A DNA stretch of 64,000 nt from Dendrobium chrysotoxum. Its lineage: Eukaryota; Streptophyta; Magnoliopsida; Asparagales; Orchidaceae. The position numbers and the translations under genes were made by a program. The notes beneath the pieces were generated by a model. The model was not told the origin of the DNA and searched no databases. It was given only the letters and a program-made list of their open reading frames with translations. The first letter of the stretch is position 1, and every line of letters begins with the position of its first letter. Shown here in pieces: positions 26,030 to 37,735 of this stretch. Where the stretch lies: contig CM034304.1 of NCBI GenBank assembly GCA_019925795.1, forward strand, positions 3,473,471-3,537,470, written 5' to 3'.

Positions 26030-29000
26030 TTACAACCAAACTTGAGTAGCAATAGCATTATTATCCAATCTCCATGAGAAAAGGTATTCTTTAGGAGTTA
26101 CATTCAACTTCGTTATCCATTTTATTTGTATACCTTCAAAAATTTTATCACAAGAAGCCTTTAAAGCCATAGTTGTTATAGATTTTCCTGATTTGTATTC
26201 GAGCAGTTCCACCGTATCTACAGCATATCAGTACAAATTGGAATATCTTGAATGATGTTAATTAATCCCTTTGAAAACAAATTCTATAGTAGAATTTTAT
26301 TCCATTTACTATCACCTTCTGTAAGGAAAGAAACTTTTTTTTTTAATTCACTTATATTGCACAAAGCACACCATTTATTTAGATTTCTATCAAGATTCCA
26401 GTTATCACTCAAGATATCAATACATACCCCATTCAAAGCTTTCCACCAAGTAATTGGATTTAAGAAGCGAGTTCCATCCTTAATTATAGGCCAACCTAGA
26501 GAGGAATGTCTTCTAGCTTCATTATTCTAGATATTAACTCCATATCTTGCCACCATAATTTTATTAAGAAGACTTTTTGGACTATTAATGAAATTCCAAG
26601 AAATATAAGCTCTAAAAGGTCCTTATCTATTCAAAGTGCCTTGAATCCAAATACCTCCATAGTTGACATCTATACACATCAGCTCCCATGAAACATAATG
26701 TAGACCTCCTCTTCCTTGATCTTTTTGCCACAGAAAGTTCCTACATAACCTTTCCAAATCATTAAGAATACTCATTGGAACCAAAAAGTGAGTCCTAAAA
26801 TATGAAGGAAATGAAGAAAAAACTATTTTAATCAACACAATCTTCGCTGACAATGACAATAATTGAGAACCCCAAGACTTAAGATTGTCCATAGCCTTTT
26901 TAAGAATGAAATTGTAATAAAAAATTTTACGTCTTCTAAGTGCCATCTTGATACCTCGGTAATTGAATTCCTCCACTGCTCTATACCCCAATATTCTGAT
27001 TAATTTTCTTCTTCTTCCACGCAATATAGATTTACCAAAAAGGACCATAGATTTTTCAATATTAATTCTCTAACTAGTCCATTTGTAGTAGTCTTCCAGA
27101 GTTTAAATAATCCTCATTGTATTGTGTTTGTTAGCTTCAGTCTCCACCATTACATCATCTACAAACAACAAATAAGTAATCTTCGGTGTATTAGGGGTAA
27201 TCTTCATACCAAGCTTACTGCCTCTTACATCAAAGGCTTTTGAAATTAACTCTGAATAGAGAATAAAAAGGCTTGGAGAAAATGGGCAACCTTGTCAAAA
27301 TCCACATTCAGAATCTATCCATTTACTTCTATTCGCATTAATAATAATGGAAAACTTTTGATTGCTAACACATTCAATGATAAGATTTATGAACTTGCTT
27401 GGGAACTCCATTTCTATAAGAATTCTGTATAAAGTTTCCCAACTCATGCTATCATATGCTTGCTCCATATCCAATTTGAGCAACATAAATCCTGGTTTGG
27501 CCTTAGAGAATCTCATTTTATTGACAAATTCATGAGCCAATAAGTAATTATCTAAAATTATTCTTTCTGAAACAAAGGCACCTAGATGCTCAGAAATAAT
27601 TTTTGGTAGGCAAACCTTTAACCTGTTCAACATCATACCTTCCAGCATCTTATATATAGTTTGACATAAGCATATGGGTCTAAACTTCTTCACTTCCATC
27701 ACATTAAGGACTTTAGGAATCAAAATCACCCTTATTTCCTTCAAAACATCAGGCATTTTACCATCCACAAAAAAATTCTGCACTACCTTCCACAAATAAA
27801 TATTGATAATATTCCAAAAAAAATTGAAGAAATATGAATTGGCCCCATTATTTTCAAGCGATTTGTTGTTGTTCATCTTCATAACTGTGGAGTACAACTC
27901 TTGCTTTGTTAAAACTACATTTATTACATCTTTCTGGACATCATCTAGCTTCACTTCAGGACTAAATTTTGGCCAATTGGAATAAGAGTAGCGCATAGCC
28001 TTCCATTTTCTTACAAAAAACGTTTTAATAGCTAAATGTATAGCATCCGGATCAGTGATGCATTCACCATTAGTGTAAGTCAATTGATTAATCCTATTGC
28101 TATTTCTTCTCGCTGAAGCATGTACATGAAAGAAATGGGAATTAGATCTCCCTCATCCACCCAATGTGTCTTTGAACGTTGCTTCCACCATTTAGATAAT
28201 CTTGTAAGAGTAATATTCGACTCATGGATTTTCCATCTAAGTTCCAAGAGCTTGGTTGAGTTCAGACCAGAAAGGCTCTCCTCTTCTTGTAAAGACAAAA
28301 CCTTTTAATGATGCTTCTTTCAAAATATTAAGCTCTTTCAGTTTATTCTTACTCCAATAGAATAATTTATTAAGAGACCTCCTAAACTTCCTTCGGAGAA
28401 TATCTGAAGCTACTCCATTATCATTTTTGCTCCACGCATTTTTGACCACACCCCAAGAGGCTTCATACGAATACCAAACATTCTAAAATTTAAAAGATCT
28501 TTGAGTAAAAGCAATAGACTTATTAAGATTAAGAAGAAGCGGTTAATGGTTAGAAGCAACGCTTGGCAAGTGATTAATAACTGCAAAAAGAAATTTGATT
28601 TAAAGACTTAGAACTGAGACAAATTCTGTCTAATCTTTCCCAAATACGAGAAAGACCCTCTTTATTGTTACACCATGTATATTTTTGTTGAATAAAAGAA
28701 ATATCATGATAACCATTCCTAGATAAGAAATCTTTGATTTCTTAAGGCCCGAGGGAAAACAAAAACCTTTTTCTGCTTTTCTTATCCTACTTAGAAAGAA
28801 TGCAATTGAGATCGACCCCTATAATACATGGCTTGTCAACAGACGTATACCTTTAAATCATCTCACACAATTTTCTTCTCTCATATGTGTCCTTATTACC
28901 ATAAATAATGGCTATAATCCCACAAAATCCATTAGGTGCTTTCAAACAACCAATAATACATTTTTTGGATGAATTAAGGATAGAAAAAGAGGATATTTTT

Positions 29001-29200
29001 CTTCTCCACATAGCAATAATACCACCCAAAGTCCCTTTGGCATCAACATGATAACATTCGCATTCACTACCAATAATTCTTTTTACCTCATTGCTATCCA
29101 TAGATTTTAACTTAGTTTCCATAAGACCAATGAAGAGAAGCCCATTATCAACCACAAAACTCCTCAAGTAATGGGAAGCCTCTTTTTTTTTGGCTCCCCC
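26030..29200 (-). pseudogene. LINE ORF2 pseudogene (endonuclease, reverse transcriptase, zf-RVT)
   Basis: The endonuclease begins near 29167-28853 with LLFIGLMETKL and GGIIAMWRR. Its C-terminal part (about 28850-28600) shows a GDFN-like GVDLN and the conserved YTWCNN...SRIWERLDR. Reverse transcriptase follows: FRPICLCQTIYKMLEGMMLN (about 27690-27630), motif A LDMEQAYDSMSW (about 27470-27435) and a GCPFSP motif directly after an in-frame TGA at 27295-27297 (the family's RQGCPLSP; CGA to TGA). The catalytic motif is LLFVDDVMVE near 27175-27149. The zf-RVT part (26212-26030) shows LNVTPKEYLFSWRLDNNAIAT. Frames change at least between 29167, 28298, 28083 and 26212. RNase H is missing. Confidence 0.88.
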
Positions 29201-29225
29201 TTAATCCCAAAAAGTAATGAAGACA

Positions 29226-31185
29226 TTAGGAGACCAATGGGGAAAAGCCCCCAGCACTATAAATCCTTCCGTCGCCTCTTTTACCTCTAAGACTATCTTT
29301 AATAGGGCCAAACCTATTAGCTTCCTTTTTGAATTTAGTTTTTTGGTTAGAGGTCAAACTCTTCAGAACATTTATCTTCTCTTTGCAAAGAGGATTATCA
29401 ACATTAACTTCCACCCTTGACTTCAAGCATAATGGAGCTTTATCTTCTACAACATTCTTCGATTGAATATCAAAGAAATTCTTTGACTTAACATCACATG
29501 CACACATATTCACTATTGAATTGCCTCCTACATTTAAAATGTTAGCAAAAAATATTCCCACCTCTTTTATATTTTCCTTAGTTGTACTGGCTTCATCTAA
29601 CATATTAGAACTATTAAAAACAGGAGTATTTACTTCATTCACAGTTGTCCCACAAACAGCTTCAGCATTAGTATCAGTATTTTCAACTTGTGGTACTTCA
29701 ATCCTCAACTCCTTAGTTATCTTTGCAACACCACCATCAGGAATAGCATCAGAACCATTAGGAATAACTTCATTATCTTTAGGATTTATGACTTTATCTT
29801 CACTGGTCACTGGAACAACAACATAAGCTTCATTAATAGAACCAGGCCTCAAATTGGTCCAACAACCATATCTTCCCACATTTGATTCTCCCATATTCCT
29901 CTATTTAAAACCTTTAAAAGGTCATCTCATTCCATAACTAACATGTATCCAGGGTCCATACTCTTCTGAATCCTTACATCATTATTATCAGAAATAGTCT
30001 TCACTACTCCAGCTCCACTAACCGAATTTGCACATCTGCCTAGATTATTACAAATTTCATTCACCATCTTTCCACAAGGTATAGAGGGGTCCTTTATATT
30101 GGAAGTTTCAAAGTTACTGCACTTCTAAAGTTCATGCCCAACTATCCCACATTTGTAATAAAATGAGGCAATCTTTTCATATTGTATTTTTAAAAAGAAT
30201 CTCCCAGAAATTCCATCTACCCAAACTCCTTGAGGAAGTTTCTCATCAAGCTTTATATGAACATAAACCCTCATGAATTCTAATCTACCAAAGTTAAACA
30301 TGTTACCATCCAGAAACATAGGAGTACCCACCCTCGAAGTTATTCTTGTAATGTTAGTATCATCCCAATAGAATAATGGTAGAAAAGGAAGTCTGATCCA
30401 AACAGGCAAAAACAAATTCTTCATAATTAACGGAGAGAATTCAGGACTCCAACATTCCATACCAATAATATTGCCCCCCACTTACCATGGTCCCCCACTA
30501 AGAACAACATCTTTAACTTCAGAAGAGTGGAAAGAACAAATAAACCAATCATTACCTAAATTGGTTACGTAGAATGACCCCAAACGCTTCCATTGTTTTC
30601 TTAGTTCAACACTAATAATAGAAATGGAATATATTCACCAAATAATTTAATAACAATAGAATTATGAAGCCTATGGATGTTAGAATTCTCATTATCACAG
30701 TGCAATTTAACTATAACTACATCATCAGACCTGAAAATCTTACTTTAGACATTTGCAATCTTAATGTTAGGATGCATCTTCAATAAATTAGAAATATTAC
30801 CAAACTTATCAGCTACATCATTCTTATCATTTTTCAATTCAGCATTCAGAGGATCATCTTTTCCAGGAAAACAAACTTGTCCAGAATTTAAAGAAAAAGG
30901 CAAAGCATCATTCCCAGTAGTTGAACGAACTACTTGCGCATAAGATGATTTATTCTGGAATTCATTAACATCGCTATTTATAGATTTTGAGAATTTGTTA
31001 ACCAAAAATTTGGTGCTAGATGGAGAAGAAGCTTCGTAGTCATTATAGTTGAAATCATTGGAAATGAATCTTATTGAAGGAACACCCTTCTCTACAACCA
31101 CAACACCTTTGCCCTTACCAGAGAAATCTTCTTTGAATCGAATCGTGATTAAATTTGAGTTCTCTGACACATCTCTAATAATCAA
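29226..31185 (-). pseudogene. LINE ORF1 pseudogene (DUF4283-like, zinc knuckle)
   Basis: Three collinear open pieces in different frames. The first, 31185-30745, is Ser/Asn-rich. The second, 30481-30125, shows the DUF4283-like pattern LPVWIRLPFLPLFYWD and RVYVHIKLDEKLP, ending in a degenerate knuckle (FYYKCGIVGHEL). The third, 29894-29226, is an acidic, Asn/Val-rich tail. In plant LINEs this protein binds RNA and forms the nucleoprotein particle. Frame changes between the pieces make it a pseudogene. A possible upstream Met lies near 31355, but its frame closes after about a dozen codons. Confidence 0.75.
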
Positions 31186-31407
31186 AGGAGATCATGTCGA
31201 CAATCTTTTAGGAGGAATTAATGATGAAGGCGGATTAATCATCGGTGAATGCCATCAATCATCCCCCACCATTTCTAAAAGAAAAGGGAAATTCAAAAAG
31301 AAACCGAGATTTTCTCTCACTAATGGGATTCTCTCTCACTAACAGTATTTGGAGCCATTCGATGAATATTTCACCATTCCTTCGCTTTCAAACCTTCTTG
31401 TGTTTAA

Positions 31408-32524
31408 ATGGCAAGAACTAGTGGCAAAAGGGCTACACTCAAGAGGCTCTTCTGCCCGATCAAGTTAAGTAGACAGAAATTTTCTGTCAAAAGAAAATGA
31501 GGATGCATATGAAAGCTTCATTGACATAAAAATAACTCCTTCAAGTCTTCTGATTCAAGAAGACATAACCTTTTATGTAATGCCTCACTTTGATTCTACC
31601 CAATTTGCTTTCATTCTCACTTTAATCCATGCTTTCCATTCAGATACCATCTATTACTTTGTCACTAATTTGAAAATGAGGGAGAACCACACAGTCATGT
31701 CATCTTATGTTCTTAAACATAGGGTAGAGATAACTATGAAAGATTTAGGCACATACTTACACCTTAGAACTGAGGGTGTAAGGGCACACACTGTGACCTC
31801 AAGAGAAGATTTTGATTGTTCAACCATTAATCAAATGCTTAGAGGTGCACCTTCAGTCTATCATCAATCTTGTCTGCACCCTTTAAACCAAAATGCCAGG
31901 ATCATCCATCATGTGTTGAGAACTTCAATTATTCCTAAGGCTGGTGATCGAATCAACCTTACTCCTCTACTTTCTATTATCACATATCTAATTTTGTCAA
32001 AAACTACAATTGATGTAGCCCAGCTGATTCTGGACTACATCAATAATCTAACCTATATTAGACTTCCTACCACTAAAAGGAAGAAAATTGTGGCTTTATG
32101 ACACCAAATTGCCTATGTCTTAGAGAAGAAGTACAATTTGATTCATCCTGAAACCCCAAACAATTTGCCAATCTATTTTTCTGATGCTTCCTTTCATGAC
32201 CTTTTTCATCAGGATCAAGGGGATGAGGGAGATGAAATGCGTGGAGAAGAAGAGTCTCTAGCACCTACACCTACTCCTAAACCTGAGCAGCATTTCTATC
32301 AAGAAATTGTCCAACAATTCGATCAACTCGAGTCTCATTTTGATCAACATTTTGATCATATTGAGACTCACCTAGATTAATAGGATGTGAGATATCATGA
32401 AGACGTGGGCTGGGTGAGAGGGCTGTTTGACTCCCTAAGTACTCAAGTAGCTATAATCAACATCTACTTTTCAGTGTTCAACCCTCCTCAACAACCTCCA
32501 GATCAGGATCCTCCACCTTATTAG
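31408..32524 (+). pseudogene. aORF of element B (extra 3' ORF, env-like position)
   Basis: Third ORF of the Sirevirus-type elements, situated where env-like ORFs occur. I chose the ATG at 31408 because the sequence before it (TTTCAAACCTTCTTGTGTTTAA) resembles that before the ATG of element D's aORF. The main frame (31580-32524) shows PHFDSTQFAFILTLIHAF, then ITMKDLGTYLHLRTEG, then QNARIIHHVLRTSIIPKAGD with TPLLSIITYLIL. It ends in a Gln/Asp-rich tail (FDQLESHFDQHFDHIE) and PPDQDPPPY. In-frame stops lie at 32099-32101 (TGA for the Gly of ALGH) and 32378-32383; a frameshift lies between 31408 and 31580. The fold pattern recalls the 'putative plant transposon protein' domain (Pfam Transposase_32), which I infer from memory of the family. 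The role is unknown. No signal peptide or membrane segment is seen. Confidence 0.75.
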
Positions 32525-33778
32525 TTTTTATTTTCTATTGTACTTGATGTATGCCCTGTTTTTAATTTTCATGTGATTATGTATTCTTATTTTTTAGTTG
32601 TATCAGTATTTGATTTTGTTAATGTATGAATTATTTTAGTTTGTTTTCTTAAAATAAAAATATTATGAAATGATATTTATCTTTTATCTAGTGTTAATGC
32701 TCTTAATTTGTTCTAAGTTCTTTTAGACTAATCAAATATAGTTGATCAATGAAAGAAATTTTTAAAGTATGTTGCACTACATTAATCTCCTAGCAAAATT
32801 TGAAATTCCCAAAATTTAAATCAAATTTTCATTAGATATAGATAAGAAGATCATTTTCTTGTTCTTATAGATTTTTTTATACTAAAAACTGTTGCAAAAA
32901 TGGTGAATTAAGTTTCTTTCATTTTCTTCTTTAATTTGTTGATTTATTTATTAATTATTGAGTCTTGTTTTAAGATTTGTTGATATCGGCAAGAACAAAA
33001 TGAAAAGTGGCACAAAATTTGCCCAAATTCAAAAAGATGCACGAAATGTGCCACAATCTTAAAAGATGCGCAATGTTTGCCAAAAATGAAAAGAGGCACA
33101 AAAATGCACAAAGCGTGCTAAAATTTGAAAAGATGCGGAATGGTTGCCAATCGAAAGTTCTTTCCTTTATCTCTCTAATTCTTACAAAAATCCATACAAT
33201 CAACAATAATCTTAACTATTGAATTTGAAACTAATTGATCTTTTATTTAATCATTTTTGTAATGTTTATCTTATTTATTAGATCTAGAATGAACAATGAA
33301 TCTGGTTGACTTTTCTTAACTTAATTGTTCTTTGATTTAAAAAATGAGACTATCTTTTTAGCATCTGGCCATTAATGTTGTTTTTTGCAAATAGGTTAAA
33401 TTTCTCTTCTTCATCATCTATAAAATTAGTCAATCGCAATTTACTCTTTCAAGGAATTCTTCCCCTTTTACTGTTGTCAAAAGGGGGAGTCATCATGTGA
33501 TTGTTTGATTGTTCAGGTTGAGTCTTCGTGTGCTTGTTTGTTTGTTTGTTTTCATGTGTGTTTCTTCTTATTCTTCTTTGCTTTTGTGATATTCTTTGGC
33601 CTTGTACTTATGATAGTCTTGTGTTTATATCTTGTATTTTTGTCTTGTATTTTTATGTCTTATGTTTTTAATCCCTTGATTTTACATGTGCATTTATTGA
33701 GGGGGAGCTTAGGAGAAAAATAACTTTTAATGTTAATTCAAACAATAATGGTTTTGCCATAATAAAAAAGGGGCAGAT
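32525..33778 (+). other. 3' non-coding region of element B
   Basis: AT-rich, no credible gene. It holds the ~33-bp repeat block at 33003-33150, then polypurine tracts AAAAGGGGGAGT (33479-33490), GAGGGGGAGC (33699-33708) and the terminal AAAAAAGGGGCAGAT (33764-33778). The ORF at 33505-33723 is low-complexity Phe/Leu translation of T-rich DNA. Confidence 0.7.
33003..33150 (+). repeat. ~33-bp imperfect repeats, element B
   Basis: Repeated AAAAGATGC followed by a dyad and an A-rich spacer: GTGGCACAAAATTTGCCC, GCACGAAATGTGCC, GCGCAATGTTTGCC, AGGCACAAAAATGCAC, AAAGCGTGC. It corresponds to the blocks in A, C and D. In B, as in D, it lies downstream of aORF. Confidence 0.78.
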
Positions 33779-34110
33779 TATTGCAACTTAGAAATGAAGT
33801 TTGATTATATGTGATGTGACTTTTGATGATAACAAAATATTATTATTCTAATATTAATATTATTTCTCCTAACATACATTAAATAATTTTTTTTTGTCTT
33901 TATGTGTGCTAACATTTCAGGGAAACCATACTCCAGACTGCTGATGACTTCAAGACAGAGTAGAATAGGATTTAATGTAATGAATTCAAAATTTTTTATT
34001 TTATTGAGTCTGAGAGAGTGTGATTGTAATTTGGTAACTCTCAACACACACCGGGGGAGAGAGTTAAACTTTAAATTGACAGCATACAAAATAATGTTAA
34101 TACCAGTTCG
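33779..34110 (+). repeat. Element B LTR, 5' part
   Basis: Begins TATTGCAACTTAG directly after the polypurine tract, with the canonical TG start changed to TA. Homology to the element D LTR is visible to about 34075. Beyond ~34110 the sequence changes to Thr/Pro-coding-like DNA rich in GGTCAACC and TTGACC, which may be the rest of this LTR or another repeat. Confidence 0.6.
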
Positions 34111-34616
34111 TCCATGTTGACCTTATTTTCCACTAAACCTCAGTGAAAGGGTTTGACTTGGTTAAATTAACCAAGCTAGGCCCTAAAACCACCTCCCTTG
34201 AGTATAGTGGGTCAAACCAAGTCAGTTGAGCCCAGACCCAGGCCATAGGTTAACCTGGTTGACCAGGTCAACCAAGGTTGACCAAAATCAATGCAAATAC
34301 TCTCCATTTCAATTTCAAATCAAATCCAATCCTTCTTGGTTCATTCTCTCACCTCCCTTGGACTCAGTGGGTCAAACCCAACCTATTGGGCCAAGACCCA
34401 TGCCCTTGGTCAACCTAAGTTGACCCATTTAGCCTTAATGGGTCCAAACTAATTTAAATTCAATTCGAATCCTTCTTGGGCTCACACCTCCACTCCATTG
34501 GACCTACTTGACCAAGTGGGCCAAGTTAACCCTTGACTTAGTCAACCTAAGCCTTAATTAGGTCAATTTGACCTATTTAAACCAATTAAAACCTTTTAAT
34601 GTATTTAAGACCTTCT
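34111..34616. other. Unrecognised non-coding DNA with GGTCAACC/GGTTGACC dyads, left flank of element C
   Basis: No supported gene. Many copies of TTGACC, GGTCAA and GGGTCAAACC occur, including AGGTCAACCAAGGTTGACC near 34265. After removal of element C it continues at 46192. It could be the U3 part of element B's LTR or part of a different LTR element. Confidence 0.5.
34612..34616. other. Target site duplication CTTCT, left copy of element C
   Basis: CTTCT directly precedes the LTR terminus at 34617 and recurs at 46192-46196 directly after the other LTR terminus. Five bases is the usual copia length. Confidence 0.92.
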
Positions 34617-36276
34617 TGAAAGTTCGATAGGGATGTTAAGCCCTAGTGAACTAGTCCCGAGGCTAACCAAGAGGGGGGGTGAATTGGTTATTTAAAAATT
34701 TCACGACAACAATGAAAAATCTTTTCGATACTTAGGAGCGGAAACAATTAAACAAGAATGAAAAGATCAATCTCAGATATTCATCCACGCAGTTAATATC
34801 AAAAAGTAAAGTGCATAACTGAATCAGAAAAGCAAACCAGATTTTATAGTGGTTCGGTCAACTTGACCTACGTCCACTCCCCGGAGCCTCCCCTTCGGGT
34901 ATTGCACAAAACAAAAAGTGTCTCTCCTTTTGGTCCCACAGCAAAGCGGAGAAGCCTGTACAAGACCTCCTTTTCACCACACGGTGAGGCAGAGAACCCG
35001 ACCTCCTTTAGCTTCCTCCTGAAGCAGGCAGAGAACCTTCGAACTCCTTTTGCTTCCACCTGAAGCGGGCAGAGAACCCCGGATCTTCTTGCGAACGATC
35101 CTCCCACGATGAACACCCAATAGATGAAAGACGACGAGTGGAGAAGACGACTCTGATCCGTTCTTGGAGCAACCTTAGTGAATCCCTCACTAACTCCCCC
35201 TCACAAGATCTTCTCTCTCTCTCCCAAACTCTCTCTCTCTCTAGGGTTTCTCTGGAAAGAAAGGTGGCAAAAAGATTTTTCTTGTTTCAAGAAAAAATTC
35301 TTTTATAGGAGGGCTTAAAATTTGCCCTAAATCTCAACTCGTTGGCCAAGATCGTCCAGGATGATCGATAGATCGTCCTGTACGATCAGTTCAAAATCAG
35401 CTGATTCAGCCTGAACGATCTGGCTCTTCTGGACGATTAGTAGAAAAAATTGTTCATATCGCCCCGTACGATCCTGCGATCTTCCGGGATGATTAGTGCA
35501 AATCGAGGAATATCATCCAGAAGACAATTCGGGTTGTCCAGAGAAACCTGTGCTGGATGACCAAAAAATGACTTGATCGTCCAGGACGATAGGGACATCA
35601 TCCTATACGATTAGTTCAAAAAGTGCCCAAATCTTCCTGAACATAGTTCGGGATGTACAGCTGAAATGCACTAGACGATCATGATCGTCCGGGATGATCC
35701 TGTGATCATCCAGGATAATATGATCATATCAATTAAATATTAATTACTTTCCTTAATTACCAGACTAATTTAGGCATGATTGTTTTGAATCATCCAGAAC
35801 AATACACGTATCGTCCGGGACGATCAGACCAAATAACTTAAAATAAAAACTTTCCTAACTTGCACTGGCGGCGGAGAATTTCTGATTTGAGCATATCATC
35901 CTGTACGATCCAAAGATCGTCCAGGACGATCAGCTTAATCAGACTCACTTAACTTGGTCGCCCTAATTAGGGTTTCTATTTTTACTGGATCGTCCAGGAT
36001 GATGTGAATATCGTCTAGGATGATCTGAATAAAAAAATGAACGGAAACTCTAACTCACTCAAGCTCTCCCCCTGAGTGTGTGTGTGCAAGGTTACTTAGC
36101 TAGGGGATTAGTTACATTACAATTAACTCAATAAAAAGAAAAACCATACACTTGACACACTTGGACCCGATCTTGAGTTGGCTTGATTCACTCGTGATCT
36201 TTTGGGCCTGAAATGGGTTAGCCAAGCAAAATACAGTGGAAACATGTTTGTCATCATCAAAACTAGATTTGCAACA
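34617..36276 (-). repeat. Element C 3' LTR, 1660 bp
   Basis: In the element's direction, U3 starts at 36276 (TGTTGCAAATC) and holds more than a dozen dyads of the form ATCRTCCnGGAYGAT (about 36025-35345). They are followed by a TATA-like CTATAAAAG at 35308-35300, a (GA)n tract (about 35245-35212), three imperfect leader repeats containing GCAGAGAACC (plus strand; about 35085-34985), ACCACTATAAAATC and the end CCCCCCTCTTGGTTAGCC. The short ORFs in it (for example 34868-35116) are translations of the leader repeats. Confidence 0.95.
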
Positions 36277-36290
36277 ATCTCCCCCTTTTT
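36277..36290 (-). promoter_or_regulatory. Terminal polypurine tract of element C
   Basis: The minus strand reads AAAAAGGGGGAGAT directly before the LTR start. It primes plus-strand DNA synthesis. A second tract (TCAAAAGGGAGAGT, 36437-36450) lies about 150 bp further inside. Confidence 0.9.
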
Positions 36291-36436
36291 AATGATGGCA
36301 AACATTTGTACAGTAGTTTGAAAATAAAAATAAACAGGAGATCGAAAACCAGATATTTTTTTTTCAAATTTTCATTTAACAATCAAACTAATACAAAAAA
36401 CATAACACATAACAAAAACTGAAATGACTACAACTG

Positions 36437-36450
36437 ACTCTCCCTTTTGA
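36437..36450 (-). promoter_or_regulatory. Upstream polypurine tract of element C
   Basis: The minus strand reads TCAAAAGGGAGAGT. The spacing to the LTR matches the additional purine tracts of elements A, B and D. Confidence 0.7.
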
Positions 36451-36531
36451 CATCACAAAAAGGAGGAGGGTAAAACAGAACACGGAAATATAAGTACAAA
36501 ACATAAAAGAAAATAACTAGAAAATAGAAAA

Positions 36532-37671
36532 CTAGAACAGAGGTGGATCCTGATCGAAAGAAGGAGGTGGCGGTGGTGGGTTGAAGTAGTGGTGAATGGT
36601 TTGAAAATGGGCTCCAATCCAGGCAACGTCCTGGTCATGCTGCTGTTGCTGCTGCGTAGCATAGTAAGTGAAGTGCTGGATGTCCTCGGTGTGCCGCTGC
36701 TCCTGGGCAACCACATAGGAGTCAAATCTTGCCTCCCACTGATTGAAGCGCTGCACCAGGTGGTCAAAGGGAGAGGTAATGCGAAGGGGAGCAGGTGCTT
36801 CTGGTGCAGCAGGAACTGGAATGGCCTCTTCCTCCTCTTCCTCAACATCCGAGGCGGGCTCTGGATGTAGTCGGGTGTTGTGTAGGACATGGAAGGAATT
36901 ATTGGTGAAGAAGGAAGGAGGGACATCTGGAGCTGTGGGATATTACATGCCATATTTGGTTTCAAGGGCATAGGCAATGATGTGTCCTAAGTCTAGATTT
37001 GGACGACGGCGATGACCTGGATCCCGAATAGTGGTGAGGTGCTCGAGGTATAGGATAATAAGGTTAGTGACATTAAATTCCCTATGGGCCAGGATGTAGT
37101 ATGTGGTCAAGGACAGGAGTGGGGTGATGTGAATTCGATCCCCCGCCTTTGGAATGACAGACTAATGAAGAACATGCTGAATAGTCCGGGTGTCCTTAAG
37201 AAGTGTAGTGCAGGCATTGTCAAGATAAGGGGCATTTGTATTGCGAAGGAAATGATTGGCGACACTCCAATCATAGTCAGGGTCGGTGATAAGGGTGTGG
37301 AGTTTGTCGCCAGTGACGAAAAGTTGGAGAATGTTATGAAAGTCTTGGTAAGTGAGTTCAACGGGGTGCTGATTTATATAAGAGTGGAGCGTGGAATAAT
37401 CAGCCGAAATCCGTAAGTTTGCAAAGAAAACGTGAAGAAGTTCCGAGCTAAAAGGAAAGGCGAGAGTCATAATGAAGGTGAGGGAGGTGTGTGCGAAGAG
37501 GTCAAGGATAGGATAAGTATGAATGCGAGGATTTACTATTTTCGACGGAGTGATCCCCACTTCACAATATCGCTCGTAGGCAGCCTGATCGGCTGCATTA
37601 GGAAAGCGAGGAACAACAGGACCCCGGGAGGAGCTTGCGCCCTTTTGCCGTGAGCATTTGCCACTAGACAT
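36532..37671 (-). pseudogene. aORF of element C (extra 3' ORF, env-like position)
   Basis: One frame of 380 codons from the ATG at 37671 to the TAG at 36532, broken only by TAG at 37162-37164 and TAA at 36943-36945. The N-terminus is basic and Ser-rich (KCSRQKGASSSRG). Next comes FANLRISADYSTLHSYI with LTYQDFHNILQLF, then RTIQHVL and, after the first stop, IPKAGDR. A Glu/Pro-rich linker and a Gln/His-rich tail (THFTYYATQQQQQH-like) follow, ending PPPPPPSFDQDPPLF. Elements B and D share the HVLRTSIIPK-GDR core and the PP-DQ end. I see no signal peptide or clear transmembrane segment, so 'env-like' refers only to position. The core recalls the Transposase_32 ('putative plant transposon protein') pattern. 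A TATA-like box sits ~70 bp upstream. Confidence 0.78.
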
Positions 37672-37735
37672 TAGGAATCAAAAGTGAAGTGAAGTAGAGG
37701 GAGAAAGAGTGTGGAAAATCCTTAAGAAAACTGCT

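Larger units (their letters stand above)
25993..31360 (-). mobile_element. Degenerate plant L1-type LINE (non-LTR retrotransposon)
   Basis: Read on the minus strand, the order is ORF1 (DUF4283-like plus zinc knuckle), an APE-type endonuclease, a non-LTR reverse transcriptase and a zf-RVT domain, which is the usual plant LINE order. Multiple frameshifts and stops show it is dead. The 3' end is cut within or just after zf-RVT at the satellite border: no RNase H domain and no poly(A) tail is visible. The 5' boundary is uncertain and lies between about 31342 and 31375, where element B begins. I see no flanking target duplication. Confidence 0.88.
31370..34110 (+). mobile_element. Element B: 3' remnant of a Sirevirus-type retrotransposon
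   Basis: Contains only the 3' third of an element: aORF (31408-32524), the ~33-bp repeat block (33003-33150), three polypurine tracts, and the first ~330 bp of an LTR (from 33779). Gag and pol are absent; the LINE lies immediately upstream. The LTR start resembles element D's LTR (TTTCTCCTAACA, TTGAGTCTGAGAGAGTGT, GGTAACT.TC, then CACAC and a purine run), so B belongs nearer to D than to A and C. The downstream end of its LTR is not clear. Confidence 0.8.

Noticed and set aside
26252..26691. Plus-strand ORFs over the LINE
   Set aside because: They are opposite-strand shadows of the LINE reverse transcriptase and zf-RVT region.
33505..33723. Phe/Leu-rich ORF as a membrane (envelope) protein of element B
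   Set aside because: It is T-rich non-coding DNA between polypurine tracts, with no equivalent in C or D.
36589..36973. Plus-strand ORFs overlapping aORF of element C
   Set aside because: They are antisense shadows of the Gln- and Pro-rich end of aORF; the minus frame has homologues in B and D.
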